From Roseovarius confluentis (lineage in GTDB: Bacteria; Pseudomonadota; Alphaproteobacteria; Rhodobacterales; Rhodobacteraceae): a stretch of 64,000 nucleotides of DNA. The notes under the pieces were generated by a model. It made no database searches. It was not told the origin of the DNA and saw nothing but the letters and a program-made list of their open reading frames with translations. A program made the translations under genes and the position numbers. This document shows positions 61,740 through 64,000 of the stretch, one piece after another; the first letter of the stretch is position 1, and each line of letters begins with the position of its first letter. The DNA lies in NCBI RefSeq assembly GCF_002917925.1, contig NZ_PPFE01000007.1, forward strand, positions 124,001 through 188,000, given 5' to 3'.

Positions 61740-62147
61740 ATGCCATCCAACACCGCAGAAAACCTCATGTTGTCCCAGGCACTGCGCCTTCTGGCGCAGG
61801 TCGATGATCTCAGACGACTGAGCTTCGACATCGGCACGGCTGCCCAATGGGAACCGCCGCTCGACCTGATCGAGACGCGCACAGAGATCGTGGCCTATGT
61901 CGCACTGCCCGGGGTCGAGGCGGCCGATGTCACCGTCACCGCCCAGGACGACATGCTGATCCTGTGCGGCGAACGGCAACGGCCGCCGGAATGGCGCGAG
62001 GCTGGGCTGCTTCGCGTCGAACTGCCCTGGGGTCCGTTTCAGCGCCGGGTGCGCATCCCCGCCGGGTGCCAGCTGGTCAAGCGGCAGTCATTCCACGGAT
62101 ATCTCGTGATCCACCTCAAGAAACCCGCGTCGGAGGCCCAGGGATGA
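61740..62147 (+). CDS. Small heat-shock protein (Hsp20)
   Basis: A 135-residue protein starting MPSNTAENLM after GGAGG. The alpha-crystallin domain has PPLDLIETRTEIVAYVALPGVEAADVTVTAQDDMLILCGER and, near the end, FQRRVRIPAG; the C-terminal IxI/V anchor is not clear. It holds unfolding proteins for refolding by DnaK/DnaJ. Its stop overlaps the lon start (ATGA), so the two are made together. Confidence 0.9.
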   Translation: MPSNTAENLMLSQALRLLAQVDDLRRLSFDIGTAAQWEPPLDLIETRTEIVAYVALPGVEAADVTVTAQDDMLILCGERQRPPEWREAGLLRVELPWGPFQRRVRIPAGCQLVKRQSFHGYLVIHLKKPASEAQG

Positions 62148-64000
62148 CAAAGCAGAACACCATGCGGGCGCCCGAGCAGCCGCAAGACCTCGTACCCATT
62201 CCCGACGACGGGTTGATCCTCCTGCCGGTTCGCAACTTCGTGGGTTTCCCCGGCACCGTGTTTCCCCTTGCCGTCGGTCGACCCCGCTCCGTCATGGCTG
62301 TCGAACAGGCGGTCCGCGGCGAGCGCCCGATCGGCGTCATCCTGCAACGCGATCCCTCGCAGGACGAACCGGATGCCGAAGACCTGCACAAGATCGGGTG
62401 CACGGCCACCATTCTGCGCTACGTCTCGTCCCCCGACAGCGGCAACCACCTCATATGCCGGGGCACCGGGAGGTTCCGCGTGACCGAGTTGCTGAAAAAC
62501 ACGCCCTTCCCGATCGCACGTGTCACACAGTTGACCGATGCCCCCGACAAGCGGCCAGAAACCGAGGCCCGCTTTCTTTACCTACGCGAACTGGCGGTCG
62601 AACTCCTGGAAACCCTACCCGATGCGCCGGTCGGCCTTGCCGAATCCGTCGGTCAGATGACAGAGCCAGGCCTGCTTGCCGATCTCGCCACCGCCTATTC
62701 CGATTTTCCATTGCAGGATCGCCAGGAACTGCTGGAAACGCTGGATATCGGCGCCCGCATCGCCAAGGTGACAACCCTGCTGGCGCGCCGGCTCGAGGTG
62801 CTGCGCATCACCCGCGAAATCGGCGAACAGACCCGAGAGGCCTTCGATGAAAGGCACCGAAAGGCCGTGCTGCGCGAACAGCTGGAAACGATCCAACGCG
62901 AACTCGGCGAAGGCGCGGACAGCACCGCCGAGGAAGTGGCCGAGCTGACCAGGGCCATATCAGAGGCCGGAATGCCCGAAGAAACCAGGAAATACGTCCT
63001 GAAGGAACTGGGGCGTTACGCGCGCATGTCCGACAGCTCCGGTGAGGCGGGAATGTTGCGTACCTGGCTGGACTGGATGGTCGACCTACCCTGGCAACTC
63101 CCCGAGGAGGCCCCGATCGACCTCGCCGAAGCGCGCCGCGTGCTCGACGCCGATCACTATGGCCTGGACAAGATAAAGACCCGGATCATCGAGCATCTGG
63201 CTGTCCGTCAGCTTGCCCCCACCGGCAAGGCGCCGATCCTGTGTTTCGTTGGGCCACCCGGTGTTGGCAAGACCTCCCTCGGCCAGTCGATCGCCCGCGC
63301 CATGCAACGCAAGTTCGCACGGCTCAGCTTGGGCGGCGTGCATGACGAAGCGGAGATCCGCGGCCACCGCCGCACCTATATCGGCGCCATGCCCGGCACA
63401 GTGATCCAGTCCATTCGCCGCGCCGGCACCCGCAACTGCGTGCTCATGCTCGACGAGATCGACAAGTTGGGGCGCGGGATCGGCGGCGATCCGTCCTCGG
63501 CCCTGCTCGAGGTCCTCGATCCTGCGCAGAACACCGCCTTCCGCGATAACTACCTTGGCGTTGATTTCGATCTCGGCCACGTGGTGTTCCTGACCACGGC
63601 GAACGTGCTCGACACCATTCCGTTTCCGCTGCTCGACCGGATGGAGATCATCACCCTGCCCGGCTACGTCGAGGACGAAAAGCTGGAGATCGCCAAGCGC
63701 CACTTGGTGAAATCCCAGATGCAAGCGACGGGCCTCAAGCCGGAGCAGGTCAGTATCGACGACGACGCCCTGCATGCCATCATCCGCAACTACACCAGGG
63801 AGGCAGGCGTCCGAAGCCTCGAACGCAAGATCGGCGCGGTCCTGCGGCACGCAGCCGTGGATATCGTAGAGGGAAAGACGAAAACCTTCCAGGTCAAGGC
63901 AACCGACTTGTCCGAAATCCTCGGCCCGCCGCGCTACGAGAACGAGGTCGCCATGCGCACCAGCCTGCCCGGCGTGGCCACAGGCCTCGCCTGGACGGCG
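62144..64000 (+). CDS. lon: ATP-dependent protease Lon (3' end outside window)
   Basis: The first 619 codons are present. N-terminal LON substrate domain (LILLPVRNFVGFPGTVFPLAVG), helical middle region, then the AAA+ domain with Walker A GPPGVGKT (residues 370-377), Walker B VLMLDEIDK and sensor motifs (TTANVLDTIPFPLLDRME). The serine-lysine peptidase domain lies beyond the edge. It is somewhat divergent from housekeeping Lon, and its linkage to hsp20 suggests a second, stress-region copy. No complete copy elsewhere in the window. Confidence 0.93.
   Translation, partial: MTKQNTMRAPEQPQDLVPIPDDGLILLPVRNFVGFPGTVFPLAVGRPRSVMAVEQAVRGERPIGVILQRDPSQDEPDAEDLHKIGCTATILRYVSSPDSGNHLICRGTGRFRVTELLKNTPFPIARVTQLTDAPDKRPETEARFLYLRELAVELLETLPDAPVGLAESVGQMTEPGLLADLATAYSDFPLQDRQELLETLDIGARIAKVTTLLARRLEVLRITREIGEQTREAFDERHRKAVLREQLETIQRELGEGADSTAEEVAELTRAISEAGMPEETRKYVLKELGRYARMSDSSGEAGMLRTWLDWMVDLPWQLPEEAPIDLAEARRVLDADHYGLDKIKTRIIEHLAVRQLAPTGKAPILCFVGPPGVGKTSLGQSIARAMQRKFARLSLGGVHDEAEIRGHRRTYIGAMPGTVIQSIRRAGTRNCVLMLDEIDKLGRGIGGDPSSALLEVLDPAQNTAFRDNYLGVDFDLGHVVFLTTANVLDTIPFPLLDRMEIITLPGYVEDEKLEIAKRHLVKSQMQATGLKPEQVSIDDDALHAIIRNYTREAGVRSLERKIGAVLRHAAVDIVEGKTKTFQVKATDLSEILGPPRYENEVAMRTSLPGVATGLAWTA

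Overview
The window is high-GC chromosomal DNA from an alphaproteobacterium, most likely a marine Rhodobacterales (Roseobacter-type) species. The evidence is the set of families and their order: purB, a stand-alone fliG, a fused secDF beside yajC and serS, a System I cytochrome c maturation cluster, cobT, a heterotetrameric sarcosine oxidase (soxB-D-A-G), ccmI-ruvX-DUF1289 and dusA. This is inferred from gene content only; there is no rRNA or marker tree here.

Positions 1-46412 look like ordinary backbone: dense, short intergenic gaps, many 1-8 bp overlaps of stop and start codons. In order: end of a DUF6314-like gene; purB; a small secreted protein; fliG; an orphan iron/polyamine-type ABC ATPase; ccmA-B-C-D-G (minus); an Mth938-like protein; a TSUP permease; secDF-yajC; serS; cobT; an M24 aminopeptidase; DUF427; a fatty acid desaturase; a TspO-like protein; a yfgM-bamB-der block; an RND efflux pump; an Atm1-type exporter; an entericidin-like lipoprotein; a LysM protein; a LOG hydrolase; rarD; sodB; the sox operon interrupted by two small membrane proteins; ccmI-ruvX-DUF1289; a PhyH-like dioxygenase; dusA. 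Several gaps carry tandem near-perfect palindromes. One 20-bp palindrome occurs identically at about 15.65 kb and 44.42 kb.

From about 46.4 kb the character changes: larger gaps, a transposase remnant and accessory functions. The change begins at the 5' end of dusA, a known integration site for genomic islands. First comes a tightly overlapped operon (47.0-52.2 kb) with a TonB-dependent receptor, an ECF-type S component, a protein resembling the N-terminal half of archaeal TiaS, a fused double ECF ATPase and an ECF T component. I read this as an outer-plus-inner-membrane uptake system for an unidentified small molecule, with a TiaS-like enzyme encoded inside it. It is my main candidate for an undescribed system.

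After a decayed IS3-type transposase, 52.6-64.0 kb holds a stress and proteostasis region: a MacAB/FtsX-type ABC exporter, Trx2-type thioredoxin, CbpA/DnaJ, CbpM, a c-type cytochrome lipoprotein, an EF-hand protein, a HhH protein, Hsp20 and Lon (cut by the window end). Four gaps in this region contain FNR/Dnr/FixK-like palindromes (TTGAY-N4-RTCAA or near). The one before the thioredoxin gene sits exactly where a class II FNR promoter would need it. The region therefore looks like a stress module under oxygen- or NO-responsive control.
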